From: Actinobacteria bacterium HGW-Actinobacteria-2
Lineage (GTDB): Bacteria > Actinomycetota > Actinomycetes > Propionibacteriales > Propionibacteriaceae
DNA length: 64,000 nt
Direction of reading: 5' to 3'
Assembly (NCBI GenBank): GCA_002841335.1
Contig: PHEY01000009.1
Span: 1-64,000 of the forward strand
The notes under the pieces were generated by a model. The model did no database searches, was not told where the DNA came from, and saw only the letters and a list, made by a program, of their open reading frames with translations. This document shows positions 9,780 to 18,107 of the stretch, in pieces. Numbering within the stretch: the stretch's first letter is position 1; each line of letters opens with the position of its first letter. A program made the translations under genes and the position numbers.

Positions 9780-11315
9780 ATGTCTGACTTCTCATCGCCG
9801 GGACCGGCGTTCGGCGTCGCCGTGGCCAGTCCCCCCGAGCCTCCGGCGTACCCGGATATCGTCGGCTCGCCTGCCGAGTGGCTGCGCTCTCTCGACTGGC
9901 GCGGTTTCGAAGACCTGGTCGGGCGTGCCTATCGGTTCCAGGGCTATGACGTGCTGCCGACCGCGATCGGCGCCGACGGCGGTATCGATCTCATCCTGAC
10001 GCGCGGCACCGAGCGCATCTTCGTCCAGTGCAAACACTGGAGAAGCCAACAGGTGGGCGTGAAGGTGATTCGTGAGCTGTACGGCCTGGTCGCCGCCCAT
10101 GGTGCCACCTGGGGCATCGTCGCCACCTCGGGCACCTTCACCGTCGAGGCCGAGGAGTTCGCCCGGACGACGCGGATCACCCTGCTGGACGGCCACGCCG
10201 TTGCTCAACTGGTCGCGCTCGCGCGCGAACCCGGGCCCGCTGAGGGCCCGCCGCTGAATCTTCCCTCCCCCGTGCCGGAGCCGGCGAATCTGCACATCGA
10301 CCCGTCCTGCCCGATCTGCTCTGCGCCGATGGCCTTGCGCACAGCGCGGCGCGGCCCTCGGGCCGGATCCCGCTTCTGGGGCTGTACGCGCTACCCCGGC
10401 TGCAAAGGTGTCCGCCCGGCGCCCCAGTCCGCCCCACGCCCCCGACTCAGCCGAGCTAGACGCTTCTTGATCAGCACAGTCGGCGCGACTGTGTGTCTGG
10501 GCATGATCTTCGGGGCCATTCAGCTCGCCAGCCACATCGTCATCTCGACCTTCACCGGGCCTATGACATCGCAGGAGCAGCCGGTCGCGGCTGCGGGCAG
10601 CTTCGGCGAGAAGCCGGTCGATGTCGCCTACGATGCCAGCGCGAAGCAGCTCTACTCCGCCAACACCGCCAGCGGCGATGTCACCGTGGCCGACGCCACG
10701 ACCTTGAAGCCGATCCGGACGATCGATGTGCCCGGCAAACCCGTCGCGGTTGCCGCCGATTCGGCTCGCCACCTGCTCTTCGTGGCCGATGGCGGAGCCA
10801 AGAAGGTCTACGTGATCGACGCCCGCAACGGTCACGCGGTCGGCACCATGATGACCACAGCGAAGCCGACCGACCTTGCCATCGATCCGTCCCGCCAACG
10901 CCTGTACGTGGTCAGCGAGACCGGCGGCAGCGTGGAGTCGTTCAACACCGCCACCAGGACCCGCCTCGGCAGCCGCACGGTTTCGGGGCGTCCGAGCGCG
11001 GTCGCAGTCGACCCCACCAGCCACCGGGTGTACATCGCCGCCACGTTGATCACCGTCCACAGCGGCGCGACGTTGAACCGCATCCACACCCTGCCCGTGC
11101 TCGGTGGCGCGGACGCACTTGCCCTCGACCCCGGCAAACACCGCATCTACCTGACCCGGCACAGCACCGTCGAGGAGTACAGCCTCACCACCCACGCCAC
11201 CCGTCAGTTCACCGTGACCGATGCGCCCGGCGGACTGGCGATCAACCCCACCAAACACCAGGCCTACCTCGCCATCCCCGGCAAGGACGCGGTCGTGGCA
11301 ATCAGCATCAAGTGA
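9780..11315 (+). CDS. Fusion protein: Mrr-type restriction endonuclease domain, topoisomerase-type C4 zinc finger, TM helix, YVTN-type beta-propeller
   Basis: WRGFEDLVGRAYRFQGYDV...GADGGIDLIL...IFVQCKHW nuclease core; CPICSAPMALR...FWGCTRYPGCKG; TM LISTVGATVCLGMIFGAIQLASHIVI; repeats (YVIDARNGHAVGTMMTTAKPTDLAIDPSRQRLYVVSETGGSVESFNTATRT). Confidence 0.85.
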   Translation: MSDFSSPGPAFGVAVASPPEPPAYPDIVGSPAEWLRSLDWRGFEDLVGRAYRFQGYDVLPTAIGADGGIDLILTRGTERIFVQCKHWRSQQVGVKVIRELYGLVAAHGATWGIVATSGTFTVEAEEFARTTRITLLDGHAVAQLVALAREPGPAEGPPLNLPSPVPEPANLHIDPSCPICSAPMALRTARRGPRAGSRFWGCTRYPGCKGVRPAPQSAPRPRLSRARRFLISTVGATVCLGMIFGAIQLASHIVISTFTGPMTSQEQPVAAAGSFGEKPVDVAYDASAKQLYSANTASGDVTVADATTLKPIRTIDVPGKPVAVAADSARHLLFVADGGAKKVYVIDARNGHAVGTMMTTAKPTDLAIDPSRQRLYVVSETGGSVESFNTATRTRLGSRTVSGRPSAVAVDPTSHRVYIAATLITVHSGATLNRIHTLPVLGGADALALDPGKHRIYLTRHSTVEEYSLTTHATRQFTVTDAPGGLAINPTKHQAYLAIPGKDAVVAISIK

Positions 11316-11350
11316 GCCTTCGTGCGGGGCCGCCAGACTAGGCTGCCTCC

Positions 11351-11917
11351 GTGATCGGAGAAGTCATTGCGCGCATCTATTGGCGCCTCAGTCGTTGGAC
11401 CTTGCGCAATGATCCGCAGCCCGACACCCCGCGCATCATCATCGGTGCGCCGCACACGTCCAACTGGGACTTCGTGTTCATGCTGGCGATCTGCTGGCGC
11501 TCCGGCGTGCCGGTGAAGTGGCTGGGCAAGCACACCTTGTTCACCGGTTGGCGTGGACCGATCATGCGCGCGCTCGGCGGCGTCCCAGTGGATCGAGCCA
11601 ACCCCGGCGGCATCCTGGACGAACTGCTGGCCCAGCAGCGCAAAGGGCCGTACTCGATCGGGATCAGCCCCGAAGGCACCCGCGGCGCCGGCAAGCAGTG
11701 GAAGTCCGGCTTCTACCGTCTGGCCTTGGCCTCCGGCCTTCCGGTGACTCTGGGCTATGTCGATCGCAACACCATGACCGCCGGACTCGGCCCCACCGTG
11801 ACCATGACCGGTGACGCCGCCGCCGATATGGACGTCATCCGGGCCTTCTACGCCGACAAGGCGGGCGTCCACCCGGAGTTGGCGACCGTGCCCCGGCTCA
11901 GCATCGAAGGCGAGTAG
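11351..11917 (+). CDS. PlsC-like 1-acylglycerol-phosphate acyltransferase family protein (copy 1)
   Basis: HX4D motif (PHTSNWDF), PEGTRG motif. Confidence 0.85.
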   Translation: MIGEVIARIYWRLSRWTLRNDPQPDTPRIIIGAPHTSNWDFVFMLAICWRSGVPVKWLGKHTLFTGWRGPIMRALGGVPVDRANPGGILDELLAQQRKGPYSIGISPEGTRGAGKQWKSGFYRLALASGLPVTLGYVDRNTMTAGLGPTVTMTGDAAADMDVIRAFYADKAGVHPELATVPRLSIEGE

Positions 11918-11923
11918 GCGGCC

Positions 11924-12649
11924 ATGACAGAGCTGTTGACGCTGGCCGGCACCGCTGATGTGCCGCTGCTCACCTTGAACCGGCCCGAACGCCGCAACGC
12001 GCTCAACATCGAGTTGTGCAACGCGATTCTGGACGGCGCGAACCGCGCCGCAGATGCCGGCGCCCGCGCCATCGTGATCACTGGCGAGGGCAGTTCGTTC
12101 TGCTCGGGGGCTGACCTGAAGGAGGTCTACGGCCCCGAGTTCACCGCCGCCCTCTACGAGATGCTGCATGGACTCTCGAAGCTCCCGATCCCCCTGATCG
12201 CAGCCGTCAACGGTCCCGCGATCGGTGGCGGTTCACAGCTGGCGATCGCGTGCGACCTGCGGGTGGTGGCCCCGAACGCGGCGTTCGGCGTGCCCACCCC
12301 ACGCAACGGGCTGGCCACCGACGCCTGGACGATCCGCACCTTGGCCGCCCTGGCCGGGGTGGGGGTGGCGCGGCGGCTGCTGCTCGCCGCCGAGACCATC
12401 GACGCCCCGACCGCGATCAGCGTGGGGTTGGCCGACCGCGCCGGCTCCCTGCATGACGCGCTCGCCTGGGCCGAGGAGATCGCCGACTTCGCGCCGCTCA
12501 CTCTGGCCTTCAACAAGCGCATTCTGAACGGCTGGGCCGACGAGGACGAGGTCGCGCAGCGCTACGCCGAAATCTGGGCCAGCGCGGACGCCGCCGAAGC
12601 TGCCGAGGCCTGGCAGGAGAAGCGTCTGCCGCGGTTCCACGGACGCTGA
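11924..12649 (+). CDS. Enoyl-CoA hydratase/isomerase family protein
   Basis: LNRPERRNALN, AAVNGPAIGGGSQLAIACDLRV crotonase motifs. Confidence 0.9.
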   Translation: MTELLTLAGTADVPLLTLNRPERRNALNIELCNAILDGANRAADAGARAIVITGEGSSFCSGADLKEVYGPEFTAALYEMLHGLSKLPIPLIAAVNGPAIGGGSQLAIACDLRVVAPNAAFGVPTPRNGLATDAWTIRTLAALAGVGVARRLLLAAETIDAPTAISVGLADRAGSLHDALAWAEEIADFAPLTLAFNKRILNGWADEDEVAQRYAEIWASADAAEAAEAWQEKRLPRFHGR

Positions 12650-12731
12650 GCGTCTCCGGAGCAGCCTCCACCCCTTGATCAATTGCCGCTGACAAGCGAA
12701 TTAATTAGGTACGCCCCGGTAAGCTCCGGAA

Positions 12732-13304
12732 GTGATCCGAGAGCGCATAGCCAACACTTACTGGCGGTTCAGCCGCTGGAACCTTCGCAACGAGCCGCAG
12801 CCGATCGGGCCCCGGATCATCGTGGGAGCACCACACACCTCCAACTGGGACTTCGTCTTCATGCTGGCCATCTGCTGGCAAGGCCGCATCGCCATGAGGT
12901 GGATCGGCAAGCACACCCTGTTCACCGGCTGGCGTGGTCCGATCATGCGCGCGCTCGGTGGCATTTCCGTCGATCGTGGCAACCCCGGCGACATCATCAC
13001 CCAAGTCCTCAGCCAACAGCGGGACGAGTCGATCTCCATCGTGATCACCCCAGAAGGCACCCGCGGCGCCGGCCGCAACTGGAAGTCCGGCTTCTACCGC
13101 CTGGCCCTGGAAGCGAAACTGCCGGTCACCTTGGCCTATGTCGATCGCAACACCATGACCACCGGGCTCGGCCCGACGATCACGCTCACCGGTGACCCGG
13201 TCGCCGACATGGACGTCATCCGCGGCTACTACGCCGACAAGGCCGGCTTCCACCCCGCACTCAGCGGCGTCCCCCGACTCTCCATCGAGGGTCGCGCCAG
13301 CTGA
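12732..13304 (+). CDS. PlsC-like acyltransferase family protein (copy 2)
   Basis: Long near-identical stretches with 11351..11917 (GAPHTSNWDFVFMLAICW, GKHTLFTGWRGPIMRALGG). Confidence 0.85.
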   Translation: MIRERIANTYWRFSRWNLRNEPQPIGPRIIVGAPHTSNWDFVFMLAICWQGRIAMRWIGKHTLFTGWRGPIMRALGGISVDRGNPGDIITQVLSQQRDESISIVITPEGTRGAGRNWKSGFYRLALEAKLPVTLAYVDRNTMTTGLGPTITLTGDPVADMDVIRGYYADKAGFHPALSGVPRLSIEGRAS

Positions 13305-13310
13305 ACCCGA

Positions 13311-13718
13311 CTACCGGGCCATCCCGGCCGCCGCGAGAAGCTCCAAGGCCCGGTCGGCCGGGTCGAACTTGAACACCAGCAGGGCACTGTCGCCGCCGGA
13401 GGCGAGTTCGGCGTAGAGGTACTCGATGCTCACATCGGTGTCGTCGAAGATCGCCATGATCTCGGCCAGTCCGCCGGGACGATCCGGCACCTCGATGCCG
13501 ACTACCTCGGAGATTCGGGCGGTGTTACCCAACTCCTGCACCGCAGCCAATGCCGCGTCGGCGTCGTCGGCGATGAACCGCAGGATGCCGAAACGGTCGG
13601 TCTCGGCCAACATCAACGCACGCAGGTTCACCCCACGATCGGCCAGATGCTGCAGCACCGGCGCGAGCTTGCCCTTGCGGCTCTCCAGAAAGACCGAGAC
13701 CTGCTTCAGGATCATCAT
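13311..13718 (-). CDS. ACT-domain protein (tandem ACT)
   Basis: QVSVFLESRKGKLAPVLQHLADRGVNLRALMLAE and VGIEVPDRPGGLAEIMAIFDDTDVSIEYLYAE. Confidence 0.85.
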   Translation of the reverse strand: MMILKQVSVFLESRKGKLAPVLQHLADRGVNLRALMLAETDRFGILRFIADDADAALAAVQELGNTARISEVVGIEVPDRPGGLAEIMAIFDDTDVSIEYLYAELASGGDSALLVFKFDPADRALELLAAAGMAR

Positions 13719-13725
13719 CGTTTCC

Positions 13726-15033
13726 TCACGCTCCGGTGGTGACGGTTCGCCGGTCGACGATCCGTTTGGCCTTGCCCTCGCTGCGCTCGATGGTCTTGGG
13801 GTTGACCAGCTTGACCACCGCCTGAATACCGAGCGCCAGCCGCAACTCGTGTTCGATCTTGCGCTCCAGAGCCAGAATCACCTTCACCTCGTCGGAGAAC
13901 AAGGTCTCAGCCATCTCGACCTCAACCTCCAAGGTGTCCATGACACCGTCGCGATCGACCACGATCTGGTAGTACGGCTCCACGCCCTCCACGCGCAGCA
14001 GCACCTCCTCGACCTGCTGGGGGAAGACGTTCACGCCGCGAATGATCAGCATGTCGTCGTTGCGCCCCATCAGCCGGTGGATCCGTCGCGACGTTCGTCC
14101 GCAAGGGCAGGGCTCGTCGATCAGGTAGGTGATGTCGCGCGTCCGGTAGCGCAGCACCGGCGTGCCGGTGCGGGTCAGCGTGGTCAGCACCAGTTCACCC
14201 TTGGCGCCCGTCGGCAACACCTCGCCGGTCTCGGAATCGATGATCTCGGGATAGAAGTGATCCTCGAAGACGTGCAGACCGTTCTGTTCGGTGCACTCGG
14301 CGGCCACGCCTGGTCCGATCAGTTCGGTCAGCCCGTAGATGTCGTAGGCCTTGATGCCGAGCTTGGCCTCGATGTCAGCACGCATCTCCTCACTCCACGG
14401 CTCGGCGCCGAAGAAGCCGACCCGCAGCGGCCCGGACGCCACGTCGATGTCGTGCTCGCGGGCGTACTCGGCGATGAACAGCGCGTATGACGGGGTGCAC
14501 AGCAGCCCGGTGGTGCCGAAGTCCATCATTGTGTTGAGCTGCCGGAAGGTGTTTCCCGAGCTCATCGGCAAGGTCATCGCGCCCAGCCGGGTGCCGCCGT
14601 AGTGACCACCCAGGCCGCCGGTGAACAGCCCGTACCCGTAGGCAACCTGGACGATGTCGTCGGCGGTCGCTCCCCCGGCGTCCAGGGTGCGGGCCATCAC
14701 CTCGCCCCAGATGTCCAGATCGCCGCGGGTGTAGGCCCCGACCACCGGCTTACCGGTGGTGCCGGACGACATGTGCACCTCGACGATGTCGGACTTCGGT
14801 GAGGCGAAGAGCCCGAACGGGAACACCTCACGCATGTCATATTTGCTGGTCAGCGGCAGTTTGGCGAGCACGTCCAGGCTGGTGACGTCGGCCGGGGCGA
14901 TGCCCGCCTCGTCCAGTCGGGCCCGATAGAACGGCACCTTGTCGTAGACCAGGGTGACCAGGGCCTGCAGCCGTTCCAGTTGCAGTGTCCGCAGTTGCTC
15001 GGTGGGCAGCTGCTGTACGTCCTCACTCCACAT
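13726..15033 (-). CDS. paaK: Phenylacetate-CoA ligase
   Basis: HMSSGTTGKPVVGAYT, DIYGLTELIGPGVAAEC, GELVLTTLTRTGTPVLRYRTRD. Confidence 0.92.
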   Translation of the reverse strand: MWSEDVQQLPTEQLRTLQLERLQALVTLVYDKVPFYRARLDEAGIAPADVTSLDVLAKLPLTSKYDMREVFPFGLFASPKSDIVEVHMSSGTTGKPVVGAYTRGDLDIWGEVMARTLDAGGATADDIVQVAYGYGLFTGGLGGHYGGTRLGAMTLPMSSGNTFRQLNTMMDFGTTGLLCTPSYALFIAEYAREHDIDVASGPLRVGFFGAEPWSEEMRADIEAKLGIKAYDIYGLTELIGPGVAAECTEQNGLHVFEDHFYPEIIDSETGEVLPTGAKGELVLTTLTRTGTPVLRYRTRDITYLIDEPCPCGRTSRRIHRLMGRNDDMLIIRGVNVFPQQVEEVLLRVEGVEPYYQIVVDRDGVMDTLEVEVEMAETLFSDEVKVILALERKIEHELRLALGIQAVVKLVNPKTIERSEGKAKRIVDRRTVTTGA

Positions 15034-15619
15034 GACTGACCCCGCTCAGCTGCTGTTCGGCCAGTCCGCGGCCGATATCGAAAGCGGCCTGGTTGGCCTC
15101 GTAGGTACCCCGCGGTGACAGCGCCTCCAACGCCTGCTGGACGTAGAGCGGCTCCAACGGAAAGAACACCGATGCGGCCCCCAACAAGGCGGTGTTGCGC
15201 ACCTTGAGCGGCACGGTGCGCCGGATCTCGCCCAGCTCGACTCGGACGACGCGGGCGAACAGCCGGTCGATCTCGGCGTCCAGCCCGTCGGGGTACTCGT
15301 CGACGCCCACGGGCAGGATCGGTTCGGCCAGGTAGCAGGCGGCCGCGTCCGGGCGGGCCCAGGCCGACCAGCGCAGCAACTCCATCGGTTCCATGGCCAA
15401 GATCACGTGCGCCTGACCCAGATCGATCACCGGCGCGTACACCCGCTCACCGAAGCGGACGTGGCTGAACACCGGCCCGCCCCGGCGGGACATGCCGTGA
15501 ATCTCGCTCTTCTTGGCGTCCAGCCCGGCCAGGGCGGCAGCCTCGGCCACGATGTCGGAGGCCAACACGATGCCTTGGCCACCGACGCCGACCATCAGCA
15601 CGTTGAACACGTCGCTCAC
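15023..15619 (-). CDS. iorB: Indolepyruvate ferredoxin oxidoreductase beta subunit
   Basis: GVGGQGIVLASDIVAEAA, SEIHGMSRRGGPVFSHVRFG; GTG start at 15619 overlapping the iorA stop; the upstream extension to 15982 is antisense-like sequence within iorA. Confidence 0.9.
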   Translation of the reverse strand: MSDVFNVLMVGVGGQGIVLASDIVAEAAALAGLDAKKSEIHGMSRRGGPVFSHVRFGERVYAPVIDLGQAHVILAMEPMELLRWSAWARPDAAACYLAEPILPVGVDEYPDGLDAEIDRLFARVVRVELGEIRRTVPLKVRNTALLGAASVFFPLEPLYVQQALEALSPRGTYEANQAAFDIGRGLAEQQLSGVSHVE

Positions 15620-17301
15620 TTCGCCCCCTCCACCTTGTTGAGGAAGATGAGTTCCTTGCGGGATGCCAACTTGCCGTCCAACTTGTTGATCCGCTTCAGC
15701 TTCTGGCCCTCGATCAGGCACAACCCGAGCACCACCAGCAGCCGGACGCCGCTGCGTTCGGCGAGAGTGTCGATGGCCGCCGAGATGCCGGCGGTGTCGT
15801 AGGCGTCCACCATGCCGACGTTCTTCTCGGGAATGCCGAACGCTTTGGCCAGCAGCTCGTAGTCGACGCTGACCGAGTCTTCGCGTCCCATCCGCTCCCC
15901 GCTCATCGGGTTGGGCTGCATGCCGGTCATCGCGGTGGTGCCGTTGTCGAGGACGATGTAGAGCCCGTCGCGACGGTTCCACACCGCGTTCAGCAGGCCG
16001 GTGATGCCCGAATGGGCGAAGGTCGAGTCACCGATCACCGCGGCGATCTTGCCGCGCTGCTCGGCCGGGGCCACGATGTCCATGCCTTGGGCCATGGTGA
16101 TCGAGGCACCCATGTCGAGCAGGGTGTCCATCGCGTTGTACGGCGGCAGCACGCCGAGGGAGTAGCAGCCGATGTCGCCGGAGATCAGCATCCCCTTGCG
16201 CCTGAGCTCCAAGAAGACGTGATCGTGCGGACAGCCTTGGCACAAGCCCGGACGCCGCGGCGGCACGCTCAGCGCCGGCTCGATTCCGACCGACGGCTCC
16301 CCCAGCCCGAGCCCGGCAGCGACGATCGCCGGGGTGAACTCTCCGATCGCGGGGAAGGCGTCCTTGCCGATGCAGTCGATGCCCCAGGCCTTCAGCTGGT
16401 TCTCGATCACCGGGTCGAGTTCTTCGACCACGTAGAGGGTCTCCACCTTGGCCGCGAAGTCGGCGATCAGTTGCGGTGACAGCGGGTTCACCAGGCCGAT
16501 CTTCAGCACCGGGACGTCCGGGGCGGCCTCGCGCACGTAGGTGTAGGGAATGCCGGAGGTGATCACTCCCAGCGGGGCCTTGGCACCGTCGTCCGGCTCA
16601 CCAGTGGGCCACTCCACCCGGTTGGACGGGTGCGCTGCAGCGTCGGCGATCAACCGGTTCATCCGCTCCTCGACCGCCACTCGACGACGACGCGCATTGC
16701 CCGGGATCATCACGTACTTGCCCGGGTCGGAGACGAAACCGGGAGCGATGGGGGCGGTCCCACGCACGGGCTCGCCGCCGGGGAACGCCTCGATCAGGCT
16801 CTTGGAGTGCGACAGCCGGGTGGTCATCCGCAGGAACACCGGGGTGTCGTAGGTCTCACTCAGCTCGAAGGCGAGCTTGGTGAACTCGCGCGCCTCCTGG
16901 GAGTCCGACGGTTCCAGCATCGGCACCTTGGCGGCGATCGCGTAGTGCCGGTTGTCCTGCTCATTCTGCGAAGAGTGCATGTCGGGGTCGTCGGCGGTGA
17001 TGATCACCAGGCCTGCGCGCACGCCCAGGTAGCTGGCGGTGAACAGCGGGTCGGCGGCCACGTTCACCCCGACGTGCTTCATGGTGACCAAGGCCCGTCC
17101 GCCGGCCAGCGAGGCACCCACCCCCACTTCGAGGGCGACCTTCTCGTTCACCGACCACTCGGTGTAGACCTCGGGCTGGGTGGCCAGGGCCTCCAGAATC
17201 TCGGTGGACGGCGTACCCGGATAGCCACAGCCGACCGCGACGGCGGCCTCCCAAGCCCCGAGCGCAACCGCTTCATTGCCAGACAGCATTCGCGTGCGCA
17301 A
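15616..17301 (-). CDS. iorA: Indolepyruvate ferredoxin oxidoreductase alpha subunit
   Basis: GNEAVALGAWEAAVAVGCGYPGTPSTEI, RRPGLCQGCPHDHVFLELR, GDIGCYSLGVLPPY. Confidence 0.93.
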   Translation of the reverse strand: MRTRMLSGNEAVALGAWEAAVAVGCGYPGTPSTEILEALATQPEVYTEWSVNEKVALEVGVGASLAGGRALVTMKHVGVNVAADPLFTASYLGVRAGLVIITADDPDMHSSQNEQDNRHYAIAAKVPMLEPSDSQEAREFTKLAFELSETYDTPVFLRMTTRLSHSKSLIEAFPGGEPVRGTAPIAPGFVSDPGKYVMIPGNARRRRVAVEERMNRLIADAAAHPSNRVEWPTGEPDDGAKAPLGVITSGIPYTYVREAAPDVPVLKIGLVNPLSPQLIADFAAKVETLYVVEELDPVIENQLKAWGIDCIGKDAFPAIGEFTPAIVAAGLGLGEPSVGIEPALSVPPRRPGLCQGCPHDHVFLELRRKGMLISGDIGCYSLGVLPPYNAMDTLLDMGASITMAQGMDIVAPAEQRGKIAAVIGDSTFAHSGITGLLNAVWNRRDGLYIVLDNGTTAMTGMQPNPMSGERMGREDSVSVDYELLAKAFGIPEKNVGMVDAYDTAGISAAIDTLAERSGVRLLVVLGLCLIEGQKLKRINKLDGKLASRKELIFLNKVEGAK

Positions 17302-17322
17302 GACGGTGGATCCTCTCGATCT

Positions 17323-17337
17323 ACTACGCCGCGTAGT
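17323..17337. promoter_or_regulatory. Candidate operator: 15-bp dyad ACTACGCCGCGTAGT upstream of iorA
   Basis: 6-bp arms, 3-bp spacer, 21 bp upstream of the iorA start. Confidence 0.45.
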
Positions 17338-17379
17338 TTAGGGGCCGCGGACGTCCGCGCCGAGCCCTGGTCTCGCCGA

Positions 17380-17907
17380 TCAGGAGCCAGGCAGGATCTT
17401 GGCCATCACCAGCTCGTCGACCGGCAAGCCGTCGACGATCAGCGACTGCCGCCGCACGCCTTCGGCGGCGTAGCCGCGCTTGGAGTACAGCCCGATGGCC
17501 GGCAGGTTGTGCGCCATCACCGTCAGTTCCAGACGGGTCACTCCGACCGTCTGCGCCCAGGTGTCGATGGCGCCCAGAAGTTGGCTGCCGATGCCCCGTC
17601 CGCGGGCTTCGGGCAACAGGCCCATCACCACCACGGCCGAATGCTTGTTGCGCCGGTAGGTTCCTCGCTCGGCATGAGCGAAACCGACGACATCGTCGCC
17701 CTCGGCCGCGACCAGGTAGCAGTCCTGACGTAGCCGCAGGTTCGCCAACCATCCCGCGAACCGCGCTACGTCCAAGCCGCGTTCACCGGGCTCGAGCATC
17801 ATGAACCGGGTCTCTTCGTCGAGCTGATTCAGCATGCCCAACACCGCGGCCGCGTCACTGAGTTCAGCGTCTCGAATGCGCAACTGGTCGACATGCCCGA
17901 AGATCAT
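17380..17907 (-). CDS. GNAT-family N-acetyltransferase
   Basis: VVMGLLPEARGRGIGSQLLGAIDTWA acetyl-CoA motif; start trimmed from 18129 to ATG 17907. Confidence 0.85.
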   Translation of the reverse strand: MIFGHVDQLRIRDAELSDAAAVLGMLNQLDEETRFMMLEPGERGLDVARFAGWLANLRLRQDCYLVAAEGDDVVGFAHAERGTYRRNKHSAVVVMGLLPEARGRGIGSQLLGAIDTWAQTVGVTRLELTVMAHNLPAIGLYSKRGYAAEGVRRQSLIVDGLPVDELVMAKILPGS

Positions 17908-18107
17908 GCGGCCAATAGTGACTTGTTGACGCCGGTTGCGTCCACCGCGGGATGCTGCGAGCGCAGTGCACAGCGCAACGAGGCAGCAGTTACGGCACCT
18001 CTTTCGACGCCGCCGGCTCAGCATTTTGTCTGCCTGGTCTCGCGGGCCGACGATCAAAGAATCGGACGCCTGGCCCGCCGCCGTGGCCCGACTCATAGGC
18101 TGCGGCT

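Noticed and set aside
9792-11258. 488-aa minus-strand ORF
   Set aside because: Shadow frame of the Mrr-propeller gene; no recognisable motifs, His/Arg/Gly/Asp-rich.
8759-13304. A complete defence island around the Mrr fusion
   Set aside because: Neighbours are a lipoprotein and lipid/CoA enzymes; no methyltransferase, helicase, integrase or toxin-antitoxin gene recognised, so only the single fusion protein is reported.
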